A stretch of 64,000 nucleotides of DNA from Schizophyllum amplum (taxonomy: Eukaryota; Basidiomycota; Agaricomycetes; Agaricales; Schizophyllaceae): contig VDMD01000012.1 of NCBI GenBank assembly GCA_007026445.1, positions 124,001 through 188,000 on the forward strand, written 5' to 3'. Positions 35,401 to 48,531 of this stretch are shown here, piece after piece; position 1 is the stretch's first letter, and each line of letters opens with the position of its first letter. The notes under the pieces were generated by a model. That model had not been told where the DNA came from, ran no database searches, and worked only from the letters and a program-made list of their open reading frames with translations. The translations under genes were made by a program, and so were the position numbers.

Positions 35401-38400
35401 GATCAGTAAATATGGATCCTGTGAGTGGGTCGCACGTACCAATGGTGCATGATGATCAGCAGAACGCGCACGTCAGGTGTTTTGAGGAGGTGCAGGAACA
35501 TCGGTGGTCTCTCGAACGACTGCTCGTCCGAGAACTTCTCAGAATCGACGATCTTCAGCGCTTCCTCGCGCAATGCATCCTCCGAACAGAGCTCGTGCTC
35601 CGTCCATCGTAAAGGCGCGACAGCATGCACCGCCGTGATCCATGGGTAATCGCCCTCGTCGACTGCGTGAAAACTGCAGCGCAGGATGTCTGTCGAATCG
35701 ATCACCTTCTGAATCGCGTCTCGCAAAGCATCCTCCTTAACCGACGGTTCCAGTCGCAGCGCATGAGGGACAAGGTAGAGTCTTCCCCCAGACGATAAGG
35801 TTTCCGTGAGCATGCCAGTTTGAAGTGGCGTTGCCGGGAAAATGCTTGTGACCTTGTCTTCTCTGTCAAGCAGCGGCATGCTGTCCTGATGCGCCCCTCG
35901 AAGCTGGCCCTCCACCTCGGCAAATTCACGCTGTGCTGCCACGGATGTGCCCTCCGCAGGCGTCTCCCGCAGGAACTGAGCGAGTGCACCGACGCATGGA
36001 TTGCGCATAATGGCATGTGTTGGAACTGCAAGGCCATGGGCGCGCAGGGCTTGAGCGAGGCGAATGCTGGTTATCGAATCCACTCCGAGCTGCAAGAACG
36101 ATAGCTCCTTGGTGACAAGGTCTGCCTCCACGTTGCAGAGCCGTGCGATGACGTCCCTGATGAGCATCTCTTCCTCGGTCCAGAATGCGTTGTCGAAAGC
36201 GGTCTTATGGGCGCCTTCTTGCGCATCCAAGGGGTCCTCGTACGAAGCTAAAGTCTGCTCCGGACGCTCCATTAGGTCAGTCATCCGGTCCATGATGGCT
36301 TTCACAGATGCTGCTGATCCGAAAGTAGATAAATGTCCTGCACGAATAAAGACGGCGTCGCCTTCAGCATCGACCTCTACGGCGACAGCCAGAGGGTACT
36401 GTGTCGCGTTAAGTCCTGCGATGATTACAGGAGCATAGGACCACTCACGTCCAGTACGGCTTTGCTGTCGAGGAGACGCCAAAGCTCCGGCTCTTCTGTG
36501 TCTGCATGCTTTGGCGGACTTTGCCGTACAAAGTTGAAGAGCGCATCAAAGAGAGGTTCAGCCCTGGCAAGCCAACGCTGGATATGCCTCAAAGGCGTGT
36601 GCTGATGTTCCATGACGTGCTCCATATCACTTTGAACCTGCGCCGCGACGTCGCCGAATAGCGGCTGTTCCGAACGTCGGACACGCATAGGTACCGTTGT
36701 GATGCAGGGCGCCAACATAGCCTCAATGTCGTCGACGTCCACGGTCCTCCCGGACAGAACAACGCCAAACACAGCGTCGTTCTGTTTGCGATACTCTGCG
36801 AGCGCGGTCCCGAAGGCAGAGAGGGCGAGAACGTGCAAGCTGGCATTTGAAGATCGAGCGTTCTTCTCAAGGACGGAGAGGGGTGTCGCTAGACGTTGTC
36901 GATGGTGCCGAGAGTCTCCTGTCGCATCGCTACTGGCCAGCTTTCCAGGAGAGCCCTCAAGATACTCCATGTAGAAAGCGCGCGCAGACTCCGATGATTG
37001 ACGGGCTAGGTAATGTAGAAGCTTGATGACCGAGGGCCGCTGAAGTCTGAACGTCCCGGCATACCTCCGCCGCACTTCCGACATGATCATCGGAAGCGAC
37101 TCTCCTGCACGGAAATATCAGAACCTCGGTTACCACCTGGAGAACGATAGATTACCATCGTAGACGGAGTGGTGCAGCGTCCAGCAGAAGTAAGATGCTT
37201 GATTCTTCGCGATATAGATGCCAAAGCGAGCTGGAGGAATTTGACCCATACGCGCCGCGACATCTTTCTCGACAGTCTTCATCTCAGCGTTGAGACGGTC
37301 TAGTGCCTTTCCGTCATCAACATACACAATACGCCATTGCAGGACAGTGTTCGCAGGGGCGAGGACGACCTGGACGATACTGTCCTGTATCGGGAAGAAG
37401 CATGTCCGCAATATCGGGTTAGCTAGCACTGTGTCGTTGACGGCCGCCTTCAGCCTATCAATGTCGATGTCCTCGCTGAGTACGGTCACGAAGTGGTTGA
37501 CGTAGATTGGATCAGGCGAATTGAGGGTGAGCGCCACCAGACCTTCTTGCAAAGGCAAGCAAGGTAGAACGGCCTCGACGTTTTGCGCCATTTGGCTGAC
37601 GACCTCCCTTTCAACGCCGGGCGCCACCTCCCAATCGACATTTTCGTCTCTGGCGTCTGGTGCGGCTCGTGACGTTCTAGCGAGCTTCTCCAATGTAGGG
37701 CCTGCAAGGATTACGTAGGGCGGTACGAAGAAACCGGCACTTCTGAGTCGGTGACTGAGCGAGATGGCACTGAGGGAGTCGACGCCTATCTCTAGTGTCG
37801 TCGTATTGGCTTGGATAGCCTCCGCCGGTACCTTCGTGGCCGAGCTGAGGATATTCCGAATACGATCTTCCTTGTCGCTGAGGGCCCGGGATACTCCGGT
37901 CCCACTCTCCCGCTGACTGTTGATAGTAGAGAGTGGGTAAGACTGGAAGAAACGGCGGAGACGTCTTCTATCGATAGTTCCTGAGGCAATGGAAACGATC
38001 GGCATGAAAGACAAGGGGATGACCACGTCGGGGACCAAGTATGATGGCAGGCGCTCGCGACTTGAGAAAAGGAGGGCCCGAGCAAGCGAGAGGTCGCTGT
38101 CAGATAGCGTTGGTACTGCGTCCTCCCCAGTGTCGATGGTGGTGCGGCGGGCCAGGAAGGTTACAATGTAAGTTTGCATGCCCTGCGGATGATCCAGAGC
38201 AAGAGAAGTCGCTTCCAGCGTATGACGGGAAAGAGATGCTACGGCGCTTGTGATGTCCGACAAGAGAACCGATGCTCGTCCGGGAAGTTCGCAAAGCTCC
38301 GTTTCGCCGACAATGTCTATCGTCTAAATACATGCATGTTGAGTTTTGTTCATAACACATCATTGACATCACGTACGTTGTGAGAATTGAGGCGCGCCAG

Positions 38401-41400
38401 TAATCCCGTCCGAGTTACGCAGCCCAACAATGGATGATCGGTTGTTGTATTCGTATGACAAGGCCGCAGACGAAGGACAGTTTCACCAACGAAGGTGAGT
38501 TCCTTCTAGGGTTAAGAACGATGTCAAGAACGAATGATGTAGACGGCACTGACACCTATTTCTCCATGCAAAGCTATCTGCGAAGGTTTGCTTAGGCGCG
38601 TAATTGCGACGCCGAGTCCTTTTCGAGGATGCCCAACACTGCGCCCTGTTGCGACAGGCGTTCCGAGCGAGCAGAGGCCGGAAAACTCTGCCAAGCCGAA
38701 TATCTATGCTTACGGTCAGCACATCTCATCGGAGAGAAAGTCCGCAGACATACGTTCACAACAGTCTTGTCCATGGCAACCAACCATTCTTTCATCAACG
38801 AAGACGGCGCATATGCACCTAGCGATGTGATGAGGACAACTTCAACAGCTTCACCATCAACGCACCTGGTATGATCAAACGCTCCATTTCGGGCAGGTCC
38901 ATAGGTCGCAAGCCCTCTTTCTCTAGCATCGAAGGGAGAATGCTGTGACGGTTGAGTATTGAGCAGCGTCGATTGGCAGTGATGCTCACAGGCTCTGCGA
39001 TGCGTCGGCTCGACGGACAACCTCTCGTAGACCTTGCTCGATTAGGTCCAGTATGGAAATTACAGCTATGGCGGTGCCTCTGTCAAGAGCCGCCAGAAGC
39101 CCCACAGAGTGCAAGATTGAAGCTATACAAGCGGACGTCAGATGCGACAGTCTCTGTTAGTCAGTCGACGCACAGAACGGCAACCACGTCAGCAAATTCT
39201 TTGGAGTCAGACATTCCCCAAGAGCCGAAACCGCGCTCCGGAAAGTCTTTGAGGAAACCAGGCTCGCCTGAGCACTGCTCTCATGCTGTCCTTCGAAGGT
39301 TACTGCAGGCTTGATTCAGCGCACGTCGATACAAGTCAAATAACAACCTACTGCACGCGGGGTCGGCCAATTCAACCTCCATCGGGGCGGCGGATGTCTG
39401 CTTGATCTCCTGCTGGTGCTGCTTCTGGTCGATGGTCACAATTTTCGAACCAGGAAAGAGCTTGAAATCTTCCCAGCCAGCACCCATGACGAACACGAGG
39501 TCAGCGCAAGCTGAGCGTATCATGAGCCGCTTGCGATTGCGTGGCGTCGACTCGTTGATGGCCATGTAGGTCTGAGATAATCAGGATTGGCCCTTATGGA
39601 TAGAGCAGCGCACGCACCCTTCCGGATTTAAAGATTCTGTGAAAGGTTAGTGCAGTTCACGGAAAGGGTGGAGTGTACTGACCCAAGAATGTAGGGGTAT
39701 GCCGCATGGCCATGAGGTAGAGAGACGGCAACGACTTTCGAGTCCGAATAATGCTCGTCAATCCAACGAGCAACTTGACTCGATCTCTACAGTTACTCGT
39801 CAGGTAAGTCACTCCGCATAGGATGCAAGCAGCCGCACCTCATCGAGTAGTCTGTATGTCCACTCGAGCACCTCTGGCCCCGCGAAGGTTGCCACAGCCA
39901 CCGCGTCGGGCCGTTCCCCAGCCGACTTCCTGAGCCGCGAGATGAATGCTGGCTCGACACCGCACGGGCCGTTCAACCCTGGGGTGCTCGCGGATTGGAG
40001 ACGTCGTCCGTCTAGTATTGACATCAAGCCATCCCGTAAAGATAGTAGGTCGCTTATGGGTCGATCAACGTCCTTCAGCACCGCATGCACGATGCCCTCG
40101 AATTGTTCGGTGAGCAGCTCTAGGCTCTTGGCCGGCCTGCGATCATAAATCAGAGTCCAAGCACCAACGAATACTCAGCGGGAACGCACATCATCTCATT
40201 GCTTCCAGAAACATGGATAGATACTCTATCGCTAGAGACATACACATTGACGGCGAGAGGGTGCTCAACAGTCAGACTGGTCAACTCCCCGGCTTCTCTC
40301 CATATGTGCGATGACGACTGGGTGACCGGGTCGGAGACGTCTTCAGCGGAATTCATGACGAAGATCGCAGGAAACAAAGCTTGATCTATTGGACGTTGCA
40401 AAACCTTGCGTACGTGCTGCAAGCTGACGAATGACGAGCACCGAACGGTAGACGAGCGCTGGATAAAAGCTTCAAGGACTTGTCGGGCGGACGTCGAGCT
40501 GTCCATATTGATGGCAACCGGCAGCGTGGCGATCATCGGGGCGATGACGCCTTCCAGCGAAGATTCGTTGAAGCGAAGAGAGAGCGTTTCGCCGAAGACC
40601 ACCTTCTCAGTTCCCATGTACGCTCCAAGTATGGCTGCCCAGGCGAACTGCAGTAGTTGCGCGATAGAACCATCAAGCGCCTTCGACACATTGGACAGAC
40701 GATTGCGATCCAGGTCGAATTTCCTTGTCGTAAAGCCGGCTTCCTTAGCGGAAGAGCCATCTGAAAGATCAGGGAAGGCGCGAGCGTACGGGTCCGCGAA
40801 TGGCGCAAGAACGTTTTCCCACAACGAAAGAGGCCTATTAGGGTCTTCGGCGAGGAAAGCACGAGACACAGCTGTAGTGAGTTGCAACCGAGGCACGACA
40901 TCTTGCGAATGGTAGGCTTGAGCAACGTCGTCGAGTAGAAGTTTGTACGCGTGACCATCGTAAAGGGCATGGTGCATACTGACCAACATCGCCGGCGTGC
41001 GCGATTGCTCTCCCAGGATCGTGATCGCCCACAATGGTGTCGTCGTCCTTGCAAGCGAAGCTGCCAACGTTCGCGAGAAGTCTCGCGCGCTGTTCGAAGA
41101 CAAGCCGGGCTCCCGACGCACGCTTATGTTCGGCGACGACAGGAGAACCTGGAGGAAGACCCTGAAAGACGACGTAAGTCCTTGCACAGTACACATATAA
41201 GATAACTCACGGCATGTACTCATCGCCTTCGGCGTGTTGAAGGAAGGAGACGTAAGCCGCTGCTGGCGCAAATGCTAGACGAAGAGCTTCCGTTCGCGAG
41301 GCCACAGTCGCCCACGCTTTCAAGAGCTTCTCGACATCGCAACCGTCGTTCAACTCGAAGAGACGATGCGACCAATATGCGGCGGTGTTCTTGTTGGTCT

Positions 41401-44400
41401 CGCCGAGCATGCCTTCTTGCACTATGGCGTCCCTTGGTCAGAGGACTGCTCAGCGATAGCTTCACACAAGACTTACGAGGCGTGCAAGGTATAACCCGCG
41501 CTATGTTGACGTGGGACATCGCCCGGGCGACTGCCGGTCGCCATTTCTTGTCGAAATTGTCGCACCACATCGATGGATGCGTCTCGCCGCTCGCCCGCTC
41601 GCCAGCCTTCACCAACCGCTGGATAGTCGGATGCGTGAGGATGTCGCCGACCGACAAGGAAGACCCGGTTTTGCGCAGACGCGATGCGAGTTGTAGGGCG
41701 CGAATCTACGGTCTGCCTGTCAGAATCAAGTATAAACTCGAGACGCGGACACGTACCGAATCAATTCCGAGGGCACTCAGCGGCGTTGTCTTTTTGATGC
41801 GCTCTGCCGGTGTCCCGGTGAGATCCGCCACCGCGTCACGGATCGACATTGCCATTGTAGACCATGAGTCGTCGGCCTCAAGGCGTCCGAGATCCTTCGC
41901 TAGGGCTTCCTCCCAGGCTGAAATGTCCATAGCGGAGTAGTACTCCGCCAGAGCCTTCCTGTCCACTTTGTTGGAAGCAGTGTGAGGTATGCGTCTGACC
42001 ACGACGTAGACGCTACGGAATGACATTAGCTTGACGATGATCTCCAATGCGGCTTGCACAAACCTGGGATGCATGAATACGGGGAGCATATCGTCGGCTC
42101 GCTTCATGGCCGCAGCAGCAATCTCGACGGCATCAACACCGACATGCACCACCTCTGCTGTGTCCAAAGAAGGAACCGCAATAAAAGAGCACACCGTCTT
42201 TTGCGGTCGACTGCAAGTCGCATGAGCTACATCCAAAAAGCGCAGAACATAAACTTACTCAAGACGACTCAGCTGCAAGGTCGCCACTTCGGCCGCCCGA
42301 GCATGACAGCCCTCTAGAGCCGTGCTGATTTCCGAAAGCTCGACGCGGATGCCTCCCAGCTTGACAAGATCGTCGTGCCGGCCAACAAACTCAATCGAGC
42401 CGTCACACAGGAACTGCACTTCGGATGAGTTGGGTTGGGCATGATCTCGCTCTGCACACATACGCGCACGACATCACCAGTGAGGTAGACCTTGCCAGCC
42501 TTAGGGTGGTCGATGAACTTTTTCGCGGTCATCTCAGGTTGCCGGTGATAGCCTCGGGCGTTCTGGTACCCGCCGAGTGCTGTTGACATCGTCAGCGGAT
42601 AATGATTTTAAGTAGTCTAGCAGGTACCCACCCAGTTCACCAACAGCACCACGAGGAAGGACCAAGTCACCCTTGACAGCGAAACAGCTGATGGTCTGGA
42701 TGGGCACACCGACATTGTGAGCCTTCGTCGCCTCCTGTGGGTGCCATCTGCGGTATGTAGCGATAATCGTGGCCTCAGCAGGTCCATATGTGTTGAGCGA
42801 TACCGTCTCCGGTCGGCACCACTTGTCCGCCACTGTATCCGGCAGCTTCTCACCGATGCTGATGAGGCTTTGCAGTGTCTTGCACTCCGCAAGCGAAGAT
42901 TGCGCCATGAAGGCCGGAGTAAGCTGTATACACCGATTAGTACATCGTTGCCCAACAATAGAAGACAGGACTCACGAAGGCATGCGTGGCTTCAAAAGCG
43001 TTGACCACTTCCGCGAACTGGCCGACAAGGATGTCCTTGTATGCGGAACACAGCGTACCACACGACTTCCCCAAAGCGTAGAAGACGTCGAGGACAGACA
43101 CGTCGAAGGTGTATGCCGAGAAGTTCAAGCACAGCACAGGATCCTCGCCATAGGGAATTACTTCCTGCAGCACCGTCAAGCTCTGTACAGCCGCTTTGTG
43201 CTGAATAGGTACACCCTGCAGCACATCATGAGCAAGGAACGTCACTGAACGGGGCAAAGTACGCTGACCTTCGGTGCGCCAGTCGTCCCGCTAGTCCAGA
43301 TGAGATATGCTAGGTCCTCGACCGCGGTCTTCACTGAAGGCTTCTCCCGCGGCTGTTGCCCAATCCTTAGCTCATCCAGCGCCAGCATGTCCAATCCCTC
43401 CGGTAGCGAGCCCTTATGCGCCTCATACCCTTCCACGTTCCTTACAAGCACCACCGGGCCACCAGCTCTTACAAACAAATCCATCTTGCGAATCTCCGGA
43501 GCCTGCGCATCCACAGGACACCAAGCGCCGCCCGCCTTCAGAACGGCCAATATAGCAACGTACAGCTCCGGGCACTTTTCCATGCACAAGGGGACCGCCT
43601 GATCAGTCAGCTCGCCATACGTATCGAGGAGAAGGTGTGCCAGCTGGTTCGCTCTGGCGTCGAGCTCGGCGTAGGTGATGCGGAGATCGGTAGCGGGGCG
43701 TGCAAGATCTGACTTAAACCACACGGCAACGCGGTCCGGCCTCTCGCGCGCATTCTCCTCGAATTGGTGGTGTATGAGGGTGTTCTGCGATGGCGTGTCC
43801 ACTGGCATCGGAGTCGTGTTTACCGCAGCTTGCAGCTCGGGACCCATGACGGTCAAGGCCGAGGCAAGTGGTTCTTGAGGCGGTCGGGAGAGAATGGCTG
43901 CAACGAGATCGTCGAACTGCTGCAGGAGCATACGGGACGCGTCCGGCGTCAAGACGTTGTTCGACCCTGTCAGCCTCAGGCGGACGGAATCATCTGACTC
44001 GGGCCAGATCTCAAGTACGGCGGCGAACTGTCCAAGTAGTCAGCACACCAGTCGAGCAAAGAGGTTCACGAACACACCTCCGTCACCATAGGTGGGTACT
44101 CCGCCTTGACCACAGACCCGTCTGCGACTTTCCCAGGCTGAAATTTTGCAATGCGATCGTCGTATCATAATGATACCGTTCGACCCACTCAGCACGCTCA
44201 CGGGCGGGTAGCGATGGCGCATGCTCTTTGCGTTCATGTCGCGCAGCTGCGTGAGGACCTCCTTCGTACTAGCGTGAGCCCGGACCGCCGGGCCATCCTT
44301 GCTGACGTGCACGCGAATGGGGACAGCCGTAAAGACCGGACCAACAGTCTGCTCCAAAGTGACACTCGTCCGTCCACCGACGAGCGAACCAAAGACAACG

Positions 44401-47400
44401 TCGGGTTCGTCCGACTCGGAATAGCAGAGCAGTAGCTGAGCCCATGCCGCCTGCACGACGGCCAGCGGGGTCGTCTCTAGGTCACGCGAACGCCGTTGCA
44501 GATGGGAAAAGGTGATCCGAGATATGACAGTTGCGGCGTGGTGGGAAGGGCATAGGTCAACCGTGAATACAGACGAGGTCGTCTTCGCATGCGCGCGCAG
44601 GCCAGTAAGATCAGGGAAGGGATCAGGGGAGAAGCCTGGATCTCGCTCAGTGTCGGCCTGGCAGTTACAAGAGAGTATAGCTAACCTTGCAGGACACCCT
44701 TCCAAAAGTCTGTCGCCTTTGCAGAATCCGCGGCGAGAGCATCATGTGTAGAGTACTCGAAGCCTTCCCGCGGCGGCGCGGCACTGCCGTGATAGTTGGC
44801 CTGCAGCTCTTCGAGCATCAACGCGAGCGATGCTCCATCTACGGCGATGTTAGGGCAGTTCCAAACCAGGGATGTTGGGGAAACGTACCGAACAGCGCAT
44901 GGTGTAAAGTGAGAACAAAGACTGGCGAATCGTTCTCATTGCCTAGGAGAGCAACGGACCAGGGCTGCTCGAGCGAGATCCTCTTGGGAGACTCCGCCAA
45001 GTATCTTTCCAAGGCGCCATCGCCGCCCTCCTCGACCCATGGGATGTCGCTCTTGGCGGCCTCGACAACGACGGCGAAGGGTGAGACCTCCGACTGGTCC
45101 ACCAGCACAAACTTGGCACGCAAGATCTTGTTCCTCTTGACAACCTGTCCCCAAGCGTCCTTCAGACGACGCATAGACACGTTGCGAGCGATATGGAAGA
45201 CGGAATGGTTGATGTACCCGTTCGCGTCGGCGCTACGCAGGTACAAGGCGAGGACGCCCGCCTGCATCGGGGTCGCAGGCCAAATCTCGACTGCTGAGTC
45301 GTCGGTGATGCCGAGAGTGCGCCGCGCAGAGGTGTTGAAGTCCGAGATAATTTGCTCGCAGGCCTGGGCGCTAGTCGTAGCGTCCTCCGTCTCCGTCTTG
45401 GTGGATGCAGCGGCGAGAATGTCTGCGGGTGTCGAGCAGGCGAGGATGTCCGTGACGTTCAGACGGACCAGATCCTTCCCTTCGGCCTGGCGAAGCAAGT
45501 ATAAAAGACGAACGGCCTTCAAGGAGTCGATGCCAAGTCGCAAGAGGTTTGAGCGCGACTTGACAGCGGAGAGAGGCACTTCGGCGACCTCGGCAACAAG
45601 CTGACGAACGAAGACCATAGCCTCTGAGTCAACGTCGCGCCCTTCTTCCAACGGCGTCTCCTCTATGGCGGCCTCGAGCTCGGCGACGATGCGAGCAATG
45701 GCACGGCGGTCGGCTTTCCCTGAGGACGATCTCGGTGTCTCCGTGGAGAAGTGGTAGTGGGAAGGTCGCATATGGAGAGGTAGCTGGGCATCAGCCTCTT
45801 GCGATAACTTGTCCGCGAGCTGACTTCGTTCCACGCTCGCCGCGGCATCAGGTATGACGAGTGCCAGCAAGCGACCTTCGATAACGACAGAGTAAGCCGC
45901 CTGAACGCCCGGTACAGTGCCCAGCACTGTGTCGATCTGAGAAGCAGTCAGTGATGATGACCTGAACCGCAAGCGGACAACGCACCTCTCCGAGTTCGAC
46001 ACGTCGTCCAGACAGCTTGACTTGATCGACACCCATCCTGCCCAAGTACTCGATCTCGGACCACTGTCCATCTTGGCCGACAACGGTTCGTGCCCAGTCG
46101 CCCGTGCGGTACACACGGCCGACGTTAGGAATGTCCACGAAGACGCGCGAAGTCTGCTCTGGATTGTTGAGGTAGCTGATTTGATAGCAAATCAGCACAT
46201 GTATGCGGTGTATACGCGCATATACGCACCCTCTCGCTACCTGTACGCCTCCGAGCGCCAACTCGCCCGGGAAACCTTGCCCGACAGCGCGCGGTTCAGT
46301 GGGATGGAGAACAAGCATTGAGGCCGTCGGTATCGGAGGCCCCAGCCTGCTGCCTGGCTCTCCCCGTGGGTGCTTGCGAAGAGTGACATTGATAGACGCC
46401 TCCGTCGGGCCCTGCGAACGACGATGATGAGCGCCAAGATGAAGATGCGGGGGGTGCCGAGCTGACATAAGCATTCCAAACCGAGAAGCGGGGCGCGCGA
46501 TCGAACTCTTGGACCACCCGGTCGCTCAGCTTCTCGCCCATCGTCCACAGCTCGAATGCGTATTCCAGATCTCCGCCGACGGGGCCGTATGTTTTCTCGC
46601 GAATCTGAACTGTGAAAGTCATAAGAACATAGAAGACGCGCAGGACAAGCCACACACCAATTCGGTCCGCCTTCAACACAGCAGCCATGCTCGGTGTCGC
46701 CATCATGTTCGTCGCGCCGAGCTCCCCTAGAACCCTGTCCGGATCGCTGAGAAACCTCGGGCGGTGAGCGCTCAGCAGCGTCGCGCCGCACGCCAGCGTG
46801 CAAAAGATCTCCATGACCGACTACACATTCCCTCATCAGTACCGGGCTTCCCTCAAGCACTTTGCACTCACCGGATCGAACGTCGCAGCCGCAAACTGGA
46901 ACCATCGCGCACTAGGGGATACCTTCCTGACGCTCAGATGCCCGTGTATCGACGTTGAAGCCGAACGGTGCGTAATCTGTACGCCCTTGGGCTTGCCCGT
47001 GGAACCAGAGGTGAACAGGACTGGTTCAAGGTGCGTGAGAGACGCGATGGATCGAGGAGTGTCACTCACCATAAGCCAGGTCGTCCTGGTTCTGTTCCAA
47101 CTCGGCGCATGTGGCCTCCAAGCTCGCAGCGCGCTCCAGCAGAGACTTCGCGTCGACCACATCAATCCATTCGACTCCCTCGGCCAGCCATGTCGGCCGC
47201 TCCCCCATTCCCACGACCACCTTCGCTGCAACATCTTCTATCAACTCCACAACGCGCGCCACGGGCGCGCCGTCGAGAGTGGGCAGCGGGCAGAACGCCT
47301 TCCCCGCGCGCAAGATGCCCAAATACGCAACATAGATCTCGACAGACGCGGGCAGCAGAAATGGCACCACGCTATTATGCGCACCCTCAGTCGCGCGGAG

Positions 47401-48081
47401 GACCTTCGCCAGCGCCGCTGAACGTCCGTCGAGCTGGCCATACGTGATTGCATGCCGTTGTTGTTCCACACCCTCTGGCCCAAGATAGTCGACGGCGGTT
47501 TGGTCGGGGCGCTTCTGCGCAGATAGAAGGAAGGGCGCGTGGAGGAGGGCAGGCGGTGCGCCCTCGTGCAAATAATTCTGTGGTGGGTGATTCAGGATGG
47601 CCAGCGATGTCGTCTGGTCGTGGCCGAAGGTGGCCGTGACTCGGCTCGCGTAGAGCGCGAGGAGTCGGCCAGCGAGATCGGCGGGAACGAGCTGGCGCGC
47701 GTAGAGAACCTTCACGTCGAGCGAAATGTCGATGATATGGAAGTGGACCCCCTCCAGCATATCCTCTTCTCCTACGCTGAAGCCGACGTCGATCGCGTCG
47801 AGCCCCTCCACGCCATCCGCATCAATGATCTTCAGTGTCTCCGCCGCGCCGTGTTCGTCGACGCCGTCAACGACCGCAACCTGGTTCTTCCCGACCCGGA
47901 ACGCGAACTCGCCCGTCGTCCCCAACAGTGCACGAACTGTCGCCGCACAGGCCTGGTAGCGCGCCTCCATCGGAACGGCTTCCAGCCCAGAGACCTTCAA
48001 GCGCTGCCGAACTTCGCCAACGCCACCGTCCAGCTGACTGGGATACAAGCAAGGAACCCGCGTTGCTGGCAGCGCGCTCAT
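32495..48081 (-). CDS. ferrichrome-type siderophore peptide synthetase (NRPS) with a degenerate third A domain
   Basis: About 4,700 residues in many exons. Order from the start (MSALPATRVPCLYPSQLDGG): a 170-residue leader; A1 (47.5-45.7 kb; TSGSTGKPKG, GPTEASINV, VYRTGD, VDQVKLSGRRVELGE); T1 (LGIDSLKA, 45.52 kb); C1 (HHALFDG across an intron); A2 (43.95-41.95 kb; TSGTTGAPK, TYGPAEATI, VYLTGD, GRHDDLVKLGGIRVELSE); T2 (LGIDS, 41.76 kb); C2 (HHALYDG); A3 (40.1-38.3 kb, degenerate); T3 (IGVDSLSA, 37.78 kb); C3 (HHSVYDG); T4 (LGVDSITS, 36.07 kb); C4 (HH..YDG); T5 (LGLDSVAA, 34.24 kb); C5 (HHATYDAWS). All C domains keep HHxxxD and all T domains keep the phosphopantetheine serine. A-T-C-A-T-C-A-T-C-T-C-T-C is the layout of fungal ferrichrome synthetases, which join three acyl-hydroxyornithines and amino acids into a cyclic hexapeptide. 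The product is inferred, not shown. Confidence 0.9.
38290..40100 (-). other. degenerate third adenylation domain of the synthetase
   Basis: The front half is readable: ERPDAVAVATFAGPEVLEWTY, then FKSGRTYMAINESTP (motif A2) and VELADPAC, where a YTSGTTGxPKG loop should follow. Instead the frame runs into a stop after a candidate intron, and no SGTTG-like sequence occurs on this strand until the next domain. Later pieces lie in different frames: HSVGLLAALDRGTAIAVIS, LPSMLEKEGLRPMDLPEMERL, SSLMKEWLVAMDKTVVN (where AYGPTE would be expected next), PSQIALHGEIG, VTRTGLLARL (TGL instead of TGD) and GETELCELPGRASVLLSDI in place of GRxDxQVKxRGxRxELxEI. Motifs A3, A4, A5 and A8 are therefore lost or unrecognisable and A7 lacks its aspartate. 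T3 and C3 immediately downstream are intact. Confidence 0.7.
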
Positions 48082-48221
48082 TGTGAGTAGTCTCGAGGTG
48101 AGTGGGTAGTCTCGAGATTGCAGTGGACTCGAGGTGAAGGATGAAGAGAGCAGTCAGAATGAAGGCCTCCGCGCGGATGATGGATCTGTCATGTCACCAG
48201 ATCGCGATACCAGGTGAAATC

Positions 48222-48235
48222 TTATCATATCTGAT
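48222..48235 (-). promoter_or_regulatory. paired GATA sites upstream of the synthetase
   Basis: On the minus strand the sequence reads ATCAGATATGATAA, about 140-155 bases upstream of the synthetase ATG. It contains ATCAGATAT (one mismatch to ATCWGATAA) overlapping TGATAA (matches HGATAR). Fungal iron-sensing GATA repressors (Urbs1, SreA, SreP class) bind such sites. Confidence 0.55.
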
Positions 48236-48531
48236 TAGTCTGTATTTGCAATGGCGATTAGATCAAGCACGAGAGCGCTTCCAGGTCCAGCCAGCCACCG
48301 TGCCGTCGTCCCCTGGATGGCGCGAGCCCGGTTATTGAAAGCCCGGCAGAAGGAACGTTCCCTCAGCATGAGTCAGTGCGGCGCATCGTTATGCAGGCTT
48401 CTTAGTTCTTTGACGCTAAGTATCGCCCCTGGTTCGGCGACACTGACAATGTGGCAGCGACTCGTTGAGTTCCAGTGTTCGTTGTTCGGAATGTATACAG
48501 TGAATACGTCGTGTTAGAAGGATCCCTCACT